Assembly: GCA_003116975.1 (NCBI GenBank)
Contig: BGKB01000084.1
Location: forward strand, 186,001 to 250,000
Direction: 5' to 3'
DNA from: Aurantiochytrium sp. KH105
Taxonomy: Eukaryota > Sar > Bigyra > Thraustochytrida > Thraustochytriidae
Length of the DNA stretch: 64,000 bases
The stretch's first letter is position 1. Every line of letters begins with the position of its first letter. The position numbers and the translations under genes are program-made. The notes below the pieces were generated by a model. It made no database searches and was not told the origin of the DNA. It worked only from the letters and a program-made list of their open reading frames with translations. Positions 36,150 to 45,389 of this stretch are shown piece after piece.

Positions 36150-38525
36150 GTGCCGATGATGTCCTCCTTCAACGCAGACAAAACGCTGCTGCCGTTCGAG
36201 GTCCGCTGGGAAACCATCGAGACAGAGGGGCGGTACTCACCGCGTACAGGTCATGCGGTAGTCACTCATGAGGGATGCTTTTACCTCTTTGGAGGCACAG
36301 ACCGACGCAGACGCCAACAAGATCTTTACAGGTTCGACCCAACGACCAAGGCGTGGACGAGAATGTGGGCGTACGGGCACTTGCCAAGCCGTCGCTCAGG
36401 AGCCACCGGCGTCGTTCTCGATGGCAGCCTGTATGTCTTTGGAGGCTACGACGGGCGAGATGGCAACTACTTCAATGACCTTTACAGGCTCAACTTTGCC
36501 ACCTTGGAGTGGACCTTTGTTCGCCCCCGCAACCGCACGCTCATGGACGTCATCCTCGAAGCAGAGTCCCAAGAAGGAAACCAAGACCCTTTGCAGAATC
36601 TAGAAGACGGGCAGCTCCCTGCAAATGATCGAAACGAGCGGGTGCCCCAGCCTCGCACGGACCACAGCATGGTTGCGTACGACCACCGGCTCATCGTTTT
36701 CGGAGGCTATGATGGCGCGGAGCGTTTCAATAACACCTTTGAGTTCGACACGCGCACACTCACGTGGCGCGAACTCTGCGTGGACGCACAACGGCATCAG
36801 CAGGAGCAGGAAAATCATCTTCTTGAACAACTCCAGCAGCTCCAGCAACAGCATCTGGAAGTCGACGATGACCAAGACCAGGATCAGGATGATGACGATG
36901 AGAACGATGAGAACGTCGAGAGCGATGAGAATGGGGGCGAGGAAGAGCAAGAGCCTCAAACCCAACAACGCGAACAGCACATGCACGTTGAACAAGTTGA
37001 GACGCCATCGTCCGGGTCCTTCGTGCTTCCCACGCGTCGCTTTGGTCATTCGGGCATTGTCTACGACGGCAAGCTGTGGATCTTTGGCGGCTGGGATGGT
37101 CGCGAAACGCTCGACTGCATGTTTGCGCTCGACTTAGAGACCGAGCGCTGGTCAACGCTTGACATGCTCCGCGCAGAGGCACATCGGAAAGATGTGCTCG
37201 CTCAAAAGCATGGCAGCCAAAAGGATCGACCTGAGCCCTTTGTAGGCACCAAACGGCGCTTCAGCTTGGTGGGGCGCACCGAGTCCTCTGCCACGGTCTC
37301 CTGCTCCGCAGACGGGGCTCAAGCAGAGTCTCGACCGGGAAACCGCCAGCGGCGCAGTCTGTGGGATGGCCTCTATCAGACTTTGGCAGGATCGAGACGA
37401 TCGGAACTCGAAACACGGGATAGACTGCGATCCGACGGTAGCGGTGAAGGCGACAGCATGTACATGGAGGACATGTCGACCTCGGAAACAAAGGCAAGCG
37501 AAGGTAGCATAGACATGGACGATGGTCGAGACTCGCATCACACCACGGTCTACGCTGACCAAGAAAAATCATTGGACTCTGGCCGCAACGAGGCAGACTT
37601 TCATCGTATGGACGTTGACGAGGCCTCTTTTGGGGCACTCGGCGCGCCCTTGCTCGAAGCGCGCCCCGAGAACCGGTACCGGCATTCAGCAGTTGTGTGC
37701 GGTTCGAGCATGTTCGTCTTTGGCGGCGTCGATAAGGAGCACCAGCGCTTTCACGACGTGCACCGCTTCGACTTTTCCCGTCTTCAGTGGGAGAAAATGC
37801 AGATTGAAGGGGTCGAGCCGTCGTCGCGAACCTTTCACCGCGCTGTCTGCATGGACAACTACATGTACGTGCTGGGTGGATACGACGGTGAGAATCGCCT
37901 CAACGATATGCACAGGGTCTTTGTGGGCCCGCTCTCTCCGCCGCCGCTCATGAATCTTTGCGCGGCTCAGATCCGAAGCAATGCGGATGAACTGGTGCGG
38001 CGCGGGGGCGTCTTTGAGAAAATTGCGCCCATGGTTCTGGACACCGTGGTGTGGACTCGCGACTCTTGTGGCTTTTTGCGGGCAGGACGGCGCGACAAGA
38101 CAGGCAAGATTGTGTGCACGCGCTTCACGCCAAAATCACAAGCAATGCCTTACGTGCGCAAGGGTGCCTTGGAGACAAGAGTTGATCAGGAGCTCGAAAT
38201 TTGTTCTTTATGCAATGGTGTGGCCAGGCAGCACGAGCTCGTGCAGGAGGCACTATTGTACAATGATGACTCCAGCTGGCAACCCGACACGGAGGATGTC
38301 GTAATGGATACGGATGAAGATACCCGGGTGGAAAATAATGCTGGTAGAGGTATTCAAGGGCCCTGGGCCAAGACGCGCCGTCGTGGAAGCAGCGCCGGAT
38401 CTATGAGAGAGGAGGAGGAAAAATCGGTGTCGAGTGACCTGCCCTATGAAGCGTCCACGCCACGTCGACTCCTGCGAAAGATTACTCGATTCAGGACCCA
38501 ATCCATCACGGGAGCAACGAGTTAG
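36150..38525 (+). CDS. Kelch-repeat protein with long acidic insertions
   Basis: This encodes 791 residues. Six kelch motifs are visible, each with a hydrophobic strand, a Gly-Gly pair and a later Trp or Phe: FYLFGGTD, LYVFGGYDG, LIVFGGYDG, LWIFGGWDG, MFVFGGVD and MYVLGGYDG. Together they would close a beta-propeller (about 30-610). The third and fourth motifs are separated by a Gln- and Asp/Glu-rich insert, and the fourth and fifth by a Ser-rich segment of about 170 residues. After the propeller a region of about 140 residues contains a Cys pair (ICSLC) and ends in a basic stretch. No BTB, F-box or phosphatase domain is present. The overall pattern resembles LZTR1-type kelch proteins without BTB. 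It is probably a protein-interaction scaffold or ubiquitin-ligase adaptor, but the partner is unknown. Confidence 0.85.
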   Translation: MPMMSSFNADKTLLPFEVRWETIETEGRYSPRTGHAVVTHEGCFYLFGGTDRRRRQQDLYRFDPTTKAWTRMWAYGHLPSRRSGATGVVLDGSLYVFGGYDGRDGNYFNDLYRLNFATLEWTFVRPRNRTLMDVILEAESQEGNQDPLQNLEDGQLPANDRNERVPQPRTDHSMVAYDHRLIVFGGYDGAERFNNTFEFDTRTLTWRELCVDAQRHQQEQENHLLEQLQQLQQQHLEVDDDQDQDQDDDDENDENVESDENGGEEEQEPQTQQREQHMHVEQVETPSSGSFVLPTRRFGHSGIVYDGKLWIFGGWDGRETLDCMFALDLETERWSTLDMLRAEAHRKDVLAQKHGSQKDRPEPFVGTKRRFSLVGRTESSATVSCSADGAQAESRPGNRQRRSLWDGLYQTLAGSRRSELETRDRLRSDGSGEGDSMYMEDMSTSETKASEGSIDMDDGRDSHHTTVYADQEKSLDSGRNEADFHRMDVDEASFGALGAPLLEARPENRYRHSAVVCGSSMFVFGGVDKEHQRFHDVHRFDFSRLQWEKMQIEGVEPSSRTFHRAVCMDNYMYVLGGYDGENRLNDMHRVFVGPLSPPPLMNLCAAQIRSNADELVRRGGVFEKIAPMVLDTVVWTRDSCGFLRAGRRDKTGKIVCTRFTPKSQAMPYVRKGALETRVDQELEICSLCNGVARQHELVQEALLYNDDSSWQPDTEDVVMDTDEDTRVENNAGRGIQGPWAKTRRRGSSAGSMREEEEKSVSSDLPYEASTPRRLLRKITRFRTQSITGATS

Positions 38526-38664
38526 TTTGATGCCGAACTCTTGAGCACGAATAGTGCACGTGACGTCCAATCGTCCGTCTCTTCCTATTTCTATGCGAGG
38601 GGCCGTCTTTCCCCCTTTCTCCCCTCATCCATCCTCCTCTATACTTTTTGTAAATACAATAGTT

Positions 38665-38828
38665 TGTCAGAGAAAACCTATACGGAGTCGGCACGTGGTG
38701 CATCCGCATCCGCTCAAACGTCTCGTTCGTTGCATTATTGCACGACTTAGGAAGGCACAATCACCGGTGGGAAAAAGCTGTGATAAGCCTGCTATATCGT
38801 GCGTTATGGCGCGCAGACTCTGAATCTG
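38665..38828. repeat. 164-bp direct repeat, copy 1
   Basis: The segment from TGTCAGAGAAAACC to CAGACTCTGAATCTG recurs at 39194-39358. I see one substitution and one single-base insertion between copies. Sequences flanking both copies are also related (TACAAT before, CTCTCTCT after). The last 17 or so bases can form a hairpin like a tRNA-Gln anticodon arm. The element has no known identity; a recent segmental duplication or a small mobile or RNA element are possible. Confidence 0.92.
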
Positions 38829-39193
38829 TGACCATCTCTTTCTCTTTTTCTCTCTCTCTCTCGCACACAAAAACGCTCTTGCGTGCTGCCTTTCAACGTA
38901 CCAATGAAGAAGAGACCCTTGGAGAACGGCTTTTGTAGAAGAAACTTGTAAAAAGTTAATTCACTCTTGTCGCATGAAGGTAATGATTGATGCCATTGGA
39001 AGATCGCTTGATATCAGTCTTAAATGACTGTATGGGCAAATAAAATGTTAGTTTGCGGCCAACCTTCCCCCCCAAGCGAATTCTGCAAGTGATAAACGTT
39101 CGTTTCTCACCCATCTCTCTCTCTCTTTGAGCCCCATCTTACTCCCCCTCACCTTCAACCATCCTCCTCCTCTTTTTCGTAACTACAATAATA

Positions 39194-39358
39194 TGTCAGA
39201 GAAAACCTATACGGAGTCGGCACGTGGTGCATCCGCATCCGCTCAAACGTCTCGTTCGTTGCATTATTGCACGACTTAGGAAGGCACAATCACCGGTGGG
39301 AAAAAGCTGTGATAAGCCTGCTATATCATGCGTTTATGGCGCGCAGACTCTGAATCTG
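39194..39358. repeat. 165-bp direct repeat, copy 2
   Basis: This is the second copy of the segment at 38665-38828, in the same orientation and about 530 bp downstream. It is almost identical, which implies recent duplication or selection. Confidence 0.92.
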
Positions 39359-39489
39359 CAACCCTCTCTCTCTCTCGCTCTCTCTTTCTTGCTTTCAACA
39401 CAACTCTCGCCTCACTCGCATACACTAGGGTCCTCTCTCTGTCTGTTTGCAGAAACGTACCCAAAATTCAGCCAGCCATGAGGTCTCTC

Positions 39490-41670
39490 TCATGTGTTTG
39501 CAGGCAGCCATTCATGAAAAGTCTTTCGAATTGCAAAGACGCTTCGTTCAACAGCGAAACGTAGCTCAACGACCTGCGCGCGCGTCAACTTGTTGTCTTG
39601 CATGCCCGAAGCAGCAAAAGCCTCGCCCAAGAAGGCTGGGCTCGCACTGTAGAGATCCAAAACCTTGAGACAACCTTGGAGTGACTCGAGAGTTGCCGGG
39701 ACAAGCCGGGCCACATGTCCAAACTGATCTTCAGAGCGGGAATGCAATGCCAGGTTCCCAAGCGCCACCACGGCCGCTCGAACAACCTGATCATCGCCAA
39801 GCAGGGCATCCGTCTGCTGCTTTGGGGTCCGGCAGAATTGCGATTTGATCGCGTGCAACCACCGTTGCGACCGCTGAGCGCGCCGGCGCTCCCACTGTTG
39901 TTCCCATGATGACCGCGCTCCAACGCTGCTTTTGCTAGTGTCGGCGCGAGATGAAGCCGTCGTAGCTTCGGGACGATCTGAGGTCTCTTGGTCAAAAGCA
40001 AACTGGGCCGCAATAGGGTCGTGGGCCTTGAATTGAGACTGTACCGTGAAAAGCCACCAGTCGAGCGAGAGCCATGGCTGGCGTCGAAGACGACGCGCTG
40101 CAAGCTCAGCCTTCCATGCGAGATCGCGCTTGATCTTAGGGTCGAGTCCATTGGTTTCAGAGGGCGCAGGGCCGAGGACAAAGACATCTCGTAGGGGCTG
40201 CCCGCCCTTTGAAGTGGGCAACGTAGGTTCAAGCGCAGAATACCGCGAGGCCACCGTGAGCGTGAGGGTGAGCGCATCGACCACAGCCATGCAGCTCTCC
40301 ATGACGCGAATGCAAGTCTCTGCGTCTTCGTAGATATCTCTGCGGCGATCCTCATCAAACTCAGAAAGACTTGCCAGATCAAAGAATGCACGCGCGCGAA
40401 CAACCTCCTGCGCCGGGTTAAGACGCTCGCGGTGCCAAAAGGGAAACCCGAGCTGTGCTGCGTCCGACGTGTAAATGGCCTGGAGCACCGTATTAAGCCG
40501 CCGTCTGCGCAACGTCACAAGCTGTTCCCACTCCTCGGCAGTTTGCGATGCAAGCGAGACCGTCTCGCATGTGTCCACCCACCACTGCCGAAGAGCAGCG
40601 CGCGCGTCCACCACAGCAGCCGCTCGAGCCGCGCTTTGCGGCTGCCGCTCTTGCTGCTGCTGCTTTTGTTGTGCAGTCATTTCATATGCCTTTGCAAACT
40701 CGAGCAAGCCTCCCATCTCCTTGTTCGCACTGCGAAAGGAAAGCATTGAGCTGCGCGAACTTGCAATGCTAAGCGGGAAACAGAGCAATGCTTCCTCGAG
40801 CGACCCTGGGTCGCACAGCGTCGTGCACTGGGCGAGCAGTACGGACTCTTCGCGGATACCCACAGGGAAGCGCGTGCACATGCCGATACGTTTGTTCTCA
40901 GTCATAAACACCGAGTAAAGCTCTGCAGAAGCATCAAGACAAGCTGCGACGAACCAGGCAACCAGCACACCCCGCGCCAGCACGGCCCAAGCCATGTCCG
41001 CAGGCGATTTTCCGTACAGGACATGGCCAAGCACCGTTGCAGCCGTATTCGCCATCATGGCGAGGGTGAGCGAGCGCACAAGCACTATTGAAAGGGCCTT
41101 GCGCAGACGCAGGTGCCGCTTTTGCTCGTTGCGTGGAAACACAATGCGCGCCCGGTCACCAATGAAGAAAATCATGGAAAATACAATGCCACTGCTCACG
41201 CCGCAGAGGGATAAATAGCTTGCCTCCCAGACGAGAACCTGGTCGCACGCAGACCGTGAAAGTGCCTTGCGTGCGGCAACGCTCTCAAGAGCCAGCAAGA
41301 GACTTGCGCTCAGGTAGCCGACAGCGCCATGAAGCACATGTACAACGAGGGGCTGCACGAGACCGCGCAAGATGTTCACGACCCGTGAAAAAACCTCGCG
41401 GCGCACGATCGAGAATCGATGCCTCACGCCAACAGTCAACAGAAGAACGAGGGCCAGGCTCGAGGCGTGCGCCAAAAGCCTTGCAAATACCGCTCCCTTG
41501 GTGACCCAGATCGTCCATTGGCCCGAAAGAAGCGCAGCAGCGCCCAGCAGCATCCAAAACACAACTGGCACAAGCCACACGCCCAGCGCCATGAACTGAA
41601 AGAGCAAGAGCTCACGCCATCCGCCTCGGGCGGTGGCGTCCAACCGTCGCGCCGCCTCGGGCGTCGTCAT
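39490..41670 (-). CDS. NDC1: NDC1-like transmembrane nucleoporin
   Basis: This encodes a predicted 726-residue protein from the ATG at 41670. The N-terminal 270 or so residues hold about six hydrophobic helices (for example FMALGVWLVPVVFWMLLGAA and SSLALVLLLTVGV). A soluble helical domain follows, with ARAFFDLASLSEFDEDRRRDIYED and a C-terminal block AAVVALGNLALHSRSEDQFGHVARLVPATLESL. Six N-terminal helices, an AF-DLA-S-D-RR block and a terminal helical repeat with a D-G-V-P-L pattern fit NDC1, which anchors the nuclear pore and, in fungi, spindle pole bodies. Similarity is judged by eye and is moderate. A Gln-rich coiled insert lies near residues 340-360. The frame stays open to 42090 but would then overlap the divergent AASDH-like gene. 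Confidence 0.6.
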   Translation of the reverse strand: MTTPEAARRLDATARGGWRELLLFQFMALGVWLVPVVFWMLLGAAALLSGQWTIWVTKGAVFARLLAHASSLALVLLLTVGVRHRFSIVRREVFSRVVNILRGLVQPLVVHVLHGAVGYLSASLLLALESVAARKALSRSACDQVLVWEASYLSLCGVSSGIVFSMIFFIGDRARIVFPRNEQKRHLRLRKALSIVLVRSLTLAMMANTAATVLGHVLYGKSPADMAWAVLARGVLVAWFVAACLDASAELYSVFMTENKRIGMCTRFPVGIREESVLLAQCTTLCDPGSLEEALLCFPLSIASSRSSMLSFRSANKEMGGLLEFAKAYEMTAQQKQQQQERQPQSAARAAAVVDARAALRQWWVDTCETVSLASQTAEEWEQLVTLRRRRLNTVLQAIYTSDAAQLGFPFWHRERLNPAQEVVRARAFFDLASLSEFDEDRRRDIYEDAETCIRVMESCMAVVDALTLTLTVASRYSALEPTLPTSKGGQPLRDVFVLGPAPSETNGLDPKIKRDLAWKAELAARRLRRQPWLSLDWWLFTVQSQFKAHDPIAAQFAFDQETSDRPEATTASSRADTSKSSVGARSSWEQQWERRRAQRSQRWLHAIKSQFCRTPKQQTDALLGDDQVVRAAVVALGNLALHSRSEDQFGHVARLVPATLESLQGCLKVLDLYSASPAFLGEAFAASGMQDNKLTRAQVVELRFAVERSVFAIRKTFHEWLPANT

Positions 41671-42055
41671 CTCTGGGCTTGCAGGTTTTCCTTCCCTTTG
41701 AGACCGCCTCGGCCCGCAGAATCGGCCGCGCCGCGCAGGATCGACGCGGGGCCCGCGGCCGCAGTGGCCGTAGTCGACACTGGCCGGGTCCACGCAGCAC
41801 TCGCGCCCTGCGCGAGCCCCAGGGCGCGACGGCTGGATGGGCGAATCGAGTGGTTGTTCATTTGGATACGAGTTGGCCTCCTCCATGCAGCTGCAGCTTG
41901 AAATGGGCGGTTTTCCACGCAGGCCCTTAATCCGCGCTCGGCGTGCAATTTGGGGGTCTCCGTCAAATCTGCGGCGGCGGCGAGGAGAGGAGTGACTCTT
42001 TTCGGCCAAGAACTCGCTCGCAAGACCGTCTCGGCGAGAGCAGGCGGAGGTCCGC
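41671..42055. promoter_or_regulatory. Divergent promoter region of NDC1-like and AASDH-like genes
   Basis: This is a 385-bp GC-rich stretch between two head-to-head starts. It must contain both promoters. No specific element can be assigned and no additional gene is seen. Confidence 0.5.
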
Positions 42056-45000
42056 ATGGCTATGCGCACGGTCGTGGAGGCCGTCGCCACGCAGTCGCGG
42101 CTGCGACCGACCGCGGTTGCGGTGTACAGCGTCGCGCCGGGCGGCGATGCTCGCGAGATCTCGTACGAAGACCTCTGGACGGCGGCGCGTGCGCTCGCAG
42201 GGCTTCTGCGCGACAGGCTTGCGGAGCGAGGAGAAGAACAACACGTAGTCGCTGTCGGCGCGGTCGAAGATGCAGAGCTCGTTGTTGTTCAGCTTGCGGT
42301 GCTCCTTGCTGGCATGATATATTGCCCGGTGGACTTGGCAGATCCGCGATGCGGGGCGGTTCTCGAAGATGCCAACGCGCAGCTTCTCGTGCATGGCACA
42401 TGCGATTCTAACGCGCGGACAGTCTTAAACTCCCCTTCAGGGGAAGTCAAAGCTATGCTGTTTCTGCTCCCTTCGCTGGAAACCTTGATCACTATGACTA
42501 GCGCCGGGAGCTTCCCGAATCCTCAGCCGAGTGACATTTCCCACATTTTCTTCACAAGCGGGTCTACAGGTCGCCCAAAGGGTGTCGTAGTGACGCACGA
42601 GAGCTTATTGGCATATTCGCAGAGTCGCGCGAAGCGTAGCGAGATATCTGGTGAAAGGACCGGGGAGAGGGATGGGGATGGAGATGGAGATGGAGATGGA
42701 GACGAAGATAGGATAGGGACCGGAGCCCGGGTTTTTATTGCCTCGTCGCTGACCTTTGACCCGAGCTTGGGAGAAGCTCTTACAGCGCTTTGCTCTGGAG
42801 CTACGGTCTGCGTGGCTCGCGCAGCGCACATTACAGGTGGCCAACTTGCCATTTGTCTGCAGAAATCTCGAGCCACTCACGTTTGTATGACGCCGACGCT
42901 CTTTCGCCTCCGCGGAAATGAGGAAGCGCTACCCGATTTTGTACCCACCATGCGCGAAGTGAGCCTAGGTGGCGAACCCATGCCAGAATCAATCGCACAG
43001 GCTGCGCGAACCACGTGGCCCGCGCGATGTCGTCTCGTGAACATTTACGGTGTCACCGAGGCCACCGTGTATCAGTGTCTCACTGATGTTGGCGCAATGG
43101 GGCCTGGTCGAGGCGGCGAGCAGGTCATTGCAGCTGCTCTCGAAGGCATCCACGTCGGATTGATGGCTTTGGCCTCCGAACAGGCAGCCTCCAACAAGGA
43201 TGAAAGTGGTGTAGCTCCAACACCTTTGACGAATGAAACAGAATCGATTGAGTGGATCTTCCCTCGACCCGCACCTGCGTCTGCGTCTACGTCCACGCCT
43301 CAACATGCATCCAAACGCCCTTGCCCGCGCCCTCGCTGCGAGCATGAGCAATCGTTGAACAATAGAGTGCAGGAAATTGTTCTTGGCGGCAAGCAGGTTG
43401 CTCGAGGATACCTGCATCAAGATCGCTTGACGGCCGAGCGATTCTTCAGCAATGCAAATGCTGCTGGTCTCTGGTGCTTTCGCACCGGGGACATGGGCCG
43501 ACTTGAGTGGCTACCTCGTCCACCGGATTTCGAGGAACATCGCGCGGTGGTGCCTCTACCGTGCTCATGTGGAGACTTCGTCGGTCCCGTCATACGTCTT
43601 TTGGGCCGGCAGGACCATCAGATAAAGCTACGAGGGGTCCGCATTGAGATTGGGGAGATCGAAGCTCACGTGGACCGCTTGCGAGCCAAAGGCGGGTTCT
43701 TGGAGGACTTTGCCCTTGTCAAACATGAGAACCTGGATCAACTTGTCTTATGGATTGCACTGTCAGCCTCGGCTGCGAGCCGCAAGGGAATACAACAATG
43801 GGACGCCAATCAAGTTGGGGCGCTCCCGCGGTGCGTAGAAGAGGCTGTACGTGTCTTTCTGCGTCGCCATGTCCCGACAATCATGATTCCTGGGCGCGTG
43901 GCTGCCATCAAATCATTTGATCATTTCCAAAGCCCCAACGGTAAGCGTGATATGCAGCGCATTCGCAGTTTATCGGTCCCGGCTCGAGGTGTTTTGGCCT
44001 CGCAACGTGTCGCAGAGCTTTCCGACACGAGTTTTGCAGATGCAAGTAGCACAGAGAGCGCCACCGCGCTCACATCCCTGGAAGCGCTGATTGCTAGTAT
44101 CTGGAGCAAGCGATTAGGGGTAAATCCGGCCGTGATTGGGCCATGGGATTCCTTTGCAAGCATTGGCGGTGATTCCCTCGAGGCGCAACGCGTCACGCAT
44201 GAACTCGTGTCCCTTGCCGGCGGCAAGGACGCGCAGATTCGGACCACGGAAGAGTCTTTTGGCGAATTTACTGGTGCGTTTTCCGTGGCCAATCTCCTCA
44301 CAGCACCTTGTCTTCGCGCGTATGCGAGCATACTTGCGCAGAGCTCCGAAGCTGCGTCACTTTTGACCGGTACAGAGGTCGATGTAAATGATGGGTGTGA
44401 CCGCAATGCTTCTCGCCCGATCGAGGATGCGGCGCAACACGCCTTGTTTGTAGCTGTTACAGATGGTTTGGATGACGCTGTGCGCATCCTCGTCGATCCA
44501 GAATTTGGAGGCTTGGACCCCGATGCGGGGGTCTCGCGAGAGCAGCGCGGTAAATCTCCTTTGCACGTTGCGGCAGCAGCCGGGCATGCAAAGGTCGTGC
44601 GCGTTCTCTTGGAAGCTGGCGCTAATATTTTCGCCACGACGAATGACAAGGTCCAGGCTGCGCACATTGCAGCGAGCGCGCCAGGGCCTGGGGGTACCGA
44701 ATCATTTCGCCTCTTACTTGAGGCTTTACGTGCGCGCGGGGTCAAGAAGCCAAGCATGGTACGTGATGGACGCAAGCAGACGCTCCTGCATGCAGCTGCG
44801 CGCGGTGGCAATTGTGATTCTCTGGCTTTGGCACTTGATGTTTTGAGCGAAGATGTCGGGGAGGGCGGGGATCCAGTTCAGTCGCGGCTCAAAATCGTGC
44901 GTTGTCTGGATCGATGGAGCCGCACTGCCCTGCATTGGGCTGTCGTGAATGACCATGTTGAGTGTGCGTCCCTACTTCTCGAGCATGGCGCTGAGGCAGA

Positions 45001-45151
45001 GCCCAAGCTCCGCGAGGCCGTCAAAGGTAGACGGACTCACTTACAATATGAATCTCCTTTACAGATTGCACGCCGCAAGAATGCATCACCCATGATTGCT
45101 GTGCTTCTTCAATCGCTCTCCACGGAAAAAAATGATTCCCTCGTAGAGTGA
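42056..45151 (+). CDS. AASDH: AASDH-like adenylation and carrier protein with C-terminal ankyrin repeats
   Basis: This encodes 1031 residues. An adenylation domain spans about 1-640. Core motifs are TSGSTGRPKG (167-176), TFDPS with Asp235, NIYGVTEATV (329-338), FRTGDMG (475-481), RQDHQIKLRGVRIEIGEIE (518-536) and NGKRD with the catalytic Lys630. A carrier domain follows (about 670-760) with the phosphopantetheine site GGDSL (Ser707). Ankyrin repeats occupy about 790-1025 (KSPLHVAAAAGHAKVVRVLLEAGANI, TLLHAAARGG, RTALHWAVVNDHVECASLLLEHGA). The adenylation and carrier part resembles AASDH/ACSF4, whose animal forms end in a PQQ-type propeller, not ankyrins. It should activate an amino or carboxylic acid and load it on the carrier; the substrate is unknown. 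A Gly-Asp repeat (206-216, encoded by GATGGA units) and an insert at 350-430 interrupt the fold. There is no condensation or reductase domain. Confidence 0.88.
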   Translation: MAMRTVVEAVATQSRLRPTAVAVYSVAPGGDAREISYEDLWTAARALAGLLRDRLAERGEEQHVVAVGAVEDAELVVVQLAVLLAGMIYCPVDLADPRCGAVLEDANAQLLVHGTCDSNARTVLNSPSGEVKAMLFLLPSLETLITMTSAGSFPNPQPSDISHIFFTSGSTGRPKGVVVTHESLLAYSQSRAKRSEISGERTGERDGDGDGDGDGDEDRIGTGARVFIASSLTFDPSLGEALTALCSGATVCVARAAHITGGQLAICLQKSRATHVCMTPTLFRLRGNEEALPDFVPTMREVSLGGEPMPESIAQAARTTWPARCRLVNIYGVTEATVYQCLTDVGAMGPGRGGEQVIAAALEGIHVGLMALASEQAASNKDESGVAPTPLTNETESIEWIFPRPAPASASTSTPQHASKRPCPRPRCEHEQSLNNRVQEIVLGGKQVARGYLHQDRLTAERFFSNANAAGLWCFRTGDMGRLEWLPRPPDFEEHRAVVPLPCSCGDFVGPVIRLLGRQDHQIKLRGVRIEIGEIEAHVDRLRAKGGFLEDFALVKHENLDQLVLWIALSASAASRKGIQQWDANQVGALPRCVEEAVRVFLRRHVPTIMIPGRVAAIKSFDHFQSPNGKRDMQRIRSLSVPARGVLASQRVAELSDTSFADASSTESATALTSLEALIASIWSKRLGVNPAVIGPWDSFASIGGDSLEAQRVTHELVSLAGGKDAQIRTTEESFGEFTGAFSVANLLTAPCLRAYASILAQSSEAASLLTGTEVDVNDGCDRNASRPIEDAAQHALFVAVTDGLDDAVRILVDPEFGGLDPDAGVSREQRGKSPLHVAAAAGHAKVVRVLLEAGANIFATTNDKVQAAHIAASAPGPGGTESFRLLLEALRARGVKKPSMVRDGRKQTLLHAAARGGNCDSLALALDVLSEDVGEGGDPVQSRLKIVRCLDRWSRTALHWAVVNDHVECASLLLEHGAEAEPKLREAVKGRRTHLQYESPLQIARRKNASPMIAVLLQSLSTEKNDSLVE

Positions 45152-45389
45152 TGACACACACGCACTCATCCCCCTTTTCAGGAAAGAAGAATCGAAAAAC
45201 GCAAAACCTCATTGCAACAATCTTGGGTCAAGGGCGAGAGAAGCAAAAACCCTGGAATAAATCATGAATGAAAATATCTACTACTTGTTCGGCTTCGAAG
45301 CAGTTGCGCTCTGTGAAGCAGTGACGCTTTGTGGATCAGTGACGTTTAGAGACAGCGCTCCAATTCAGCAGGCTGGGCGAGCTTTGCGC

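Larger units (their letters stand above)
38526..39489. other. Non-coding region holding a 164-bp direct repeat pair
   Basis: This lies between the convergent 3' ends of the kelch gene and the NDC1-like gene. It contains two nearly identical 164-165 bp segments followed each time by CT-rich microsatellite-like sequence. No gene is recognised. Confidence 0.6.

Noticed and set aside
38800-38835. Possible tRNA-Gln gene at the end of the 164-bp repeat
   Set aside because: Only the anticodon arm is convincing. There is no T-arm or matching acceptor stem, and the sequence runs into CT repeats.
41671-42090. 140-residue N-terminal extension of the NDC1-like protein
   Set aside because: It is Arg/Pro/Ser-rich, precedes the first transmembrane helix without homology, and would overlap the divergent AASDH-like start.
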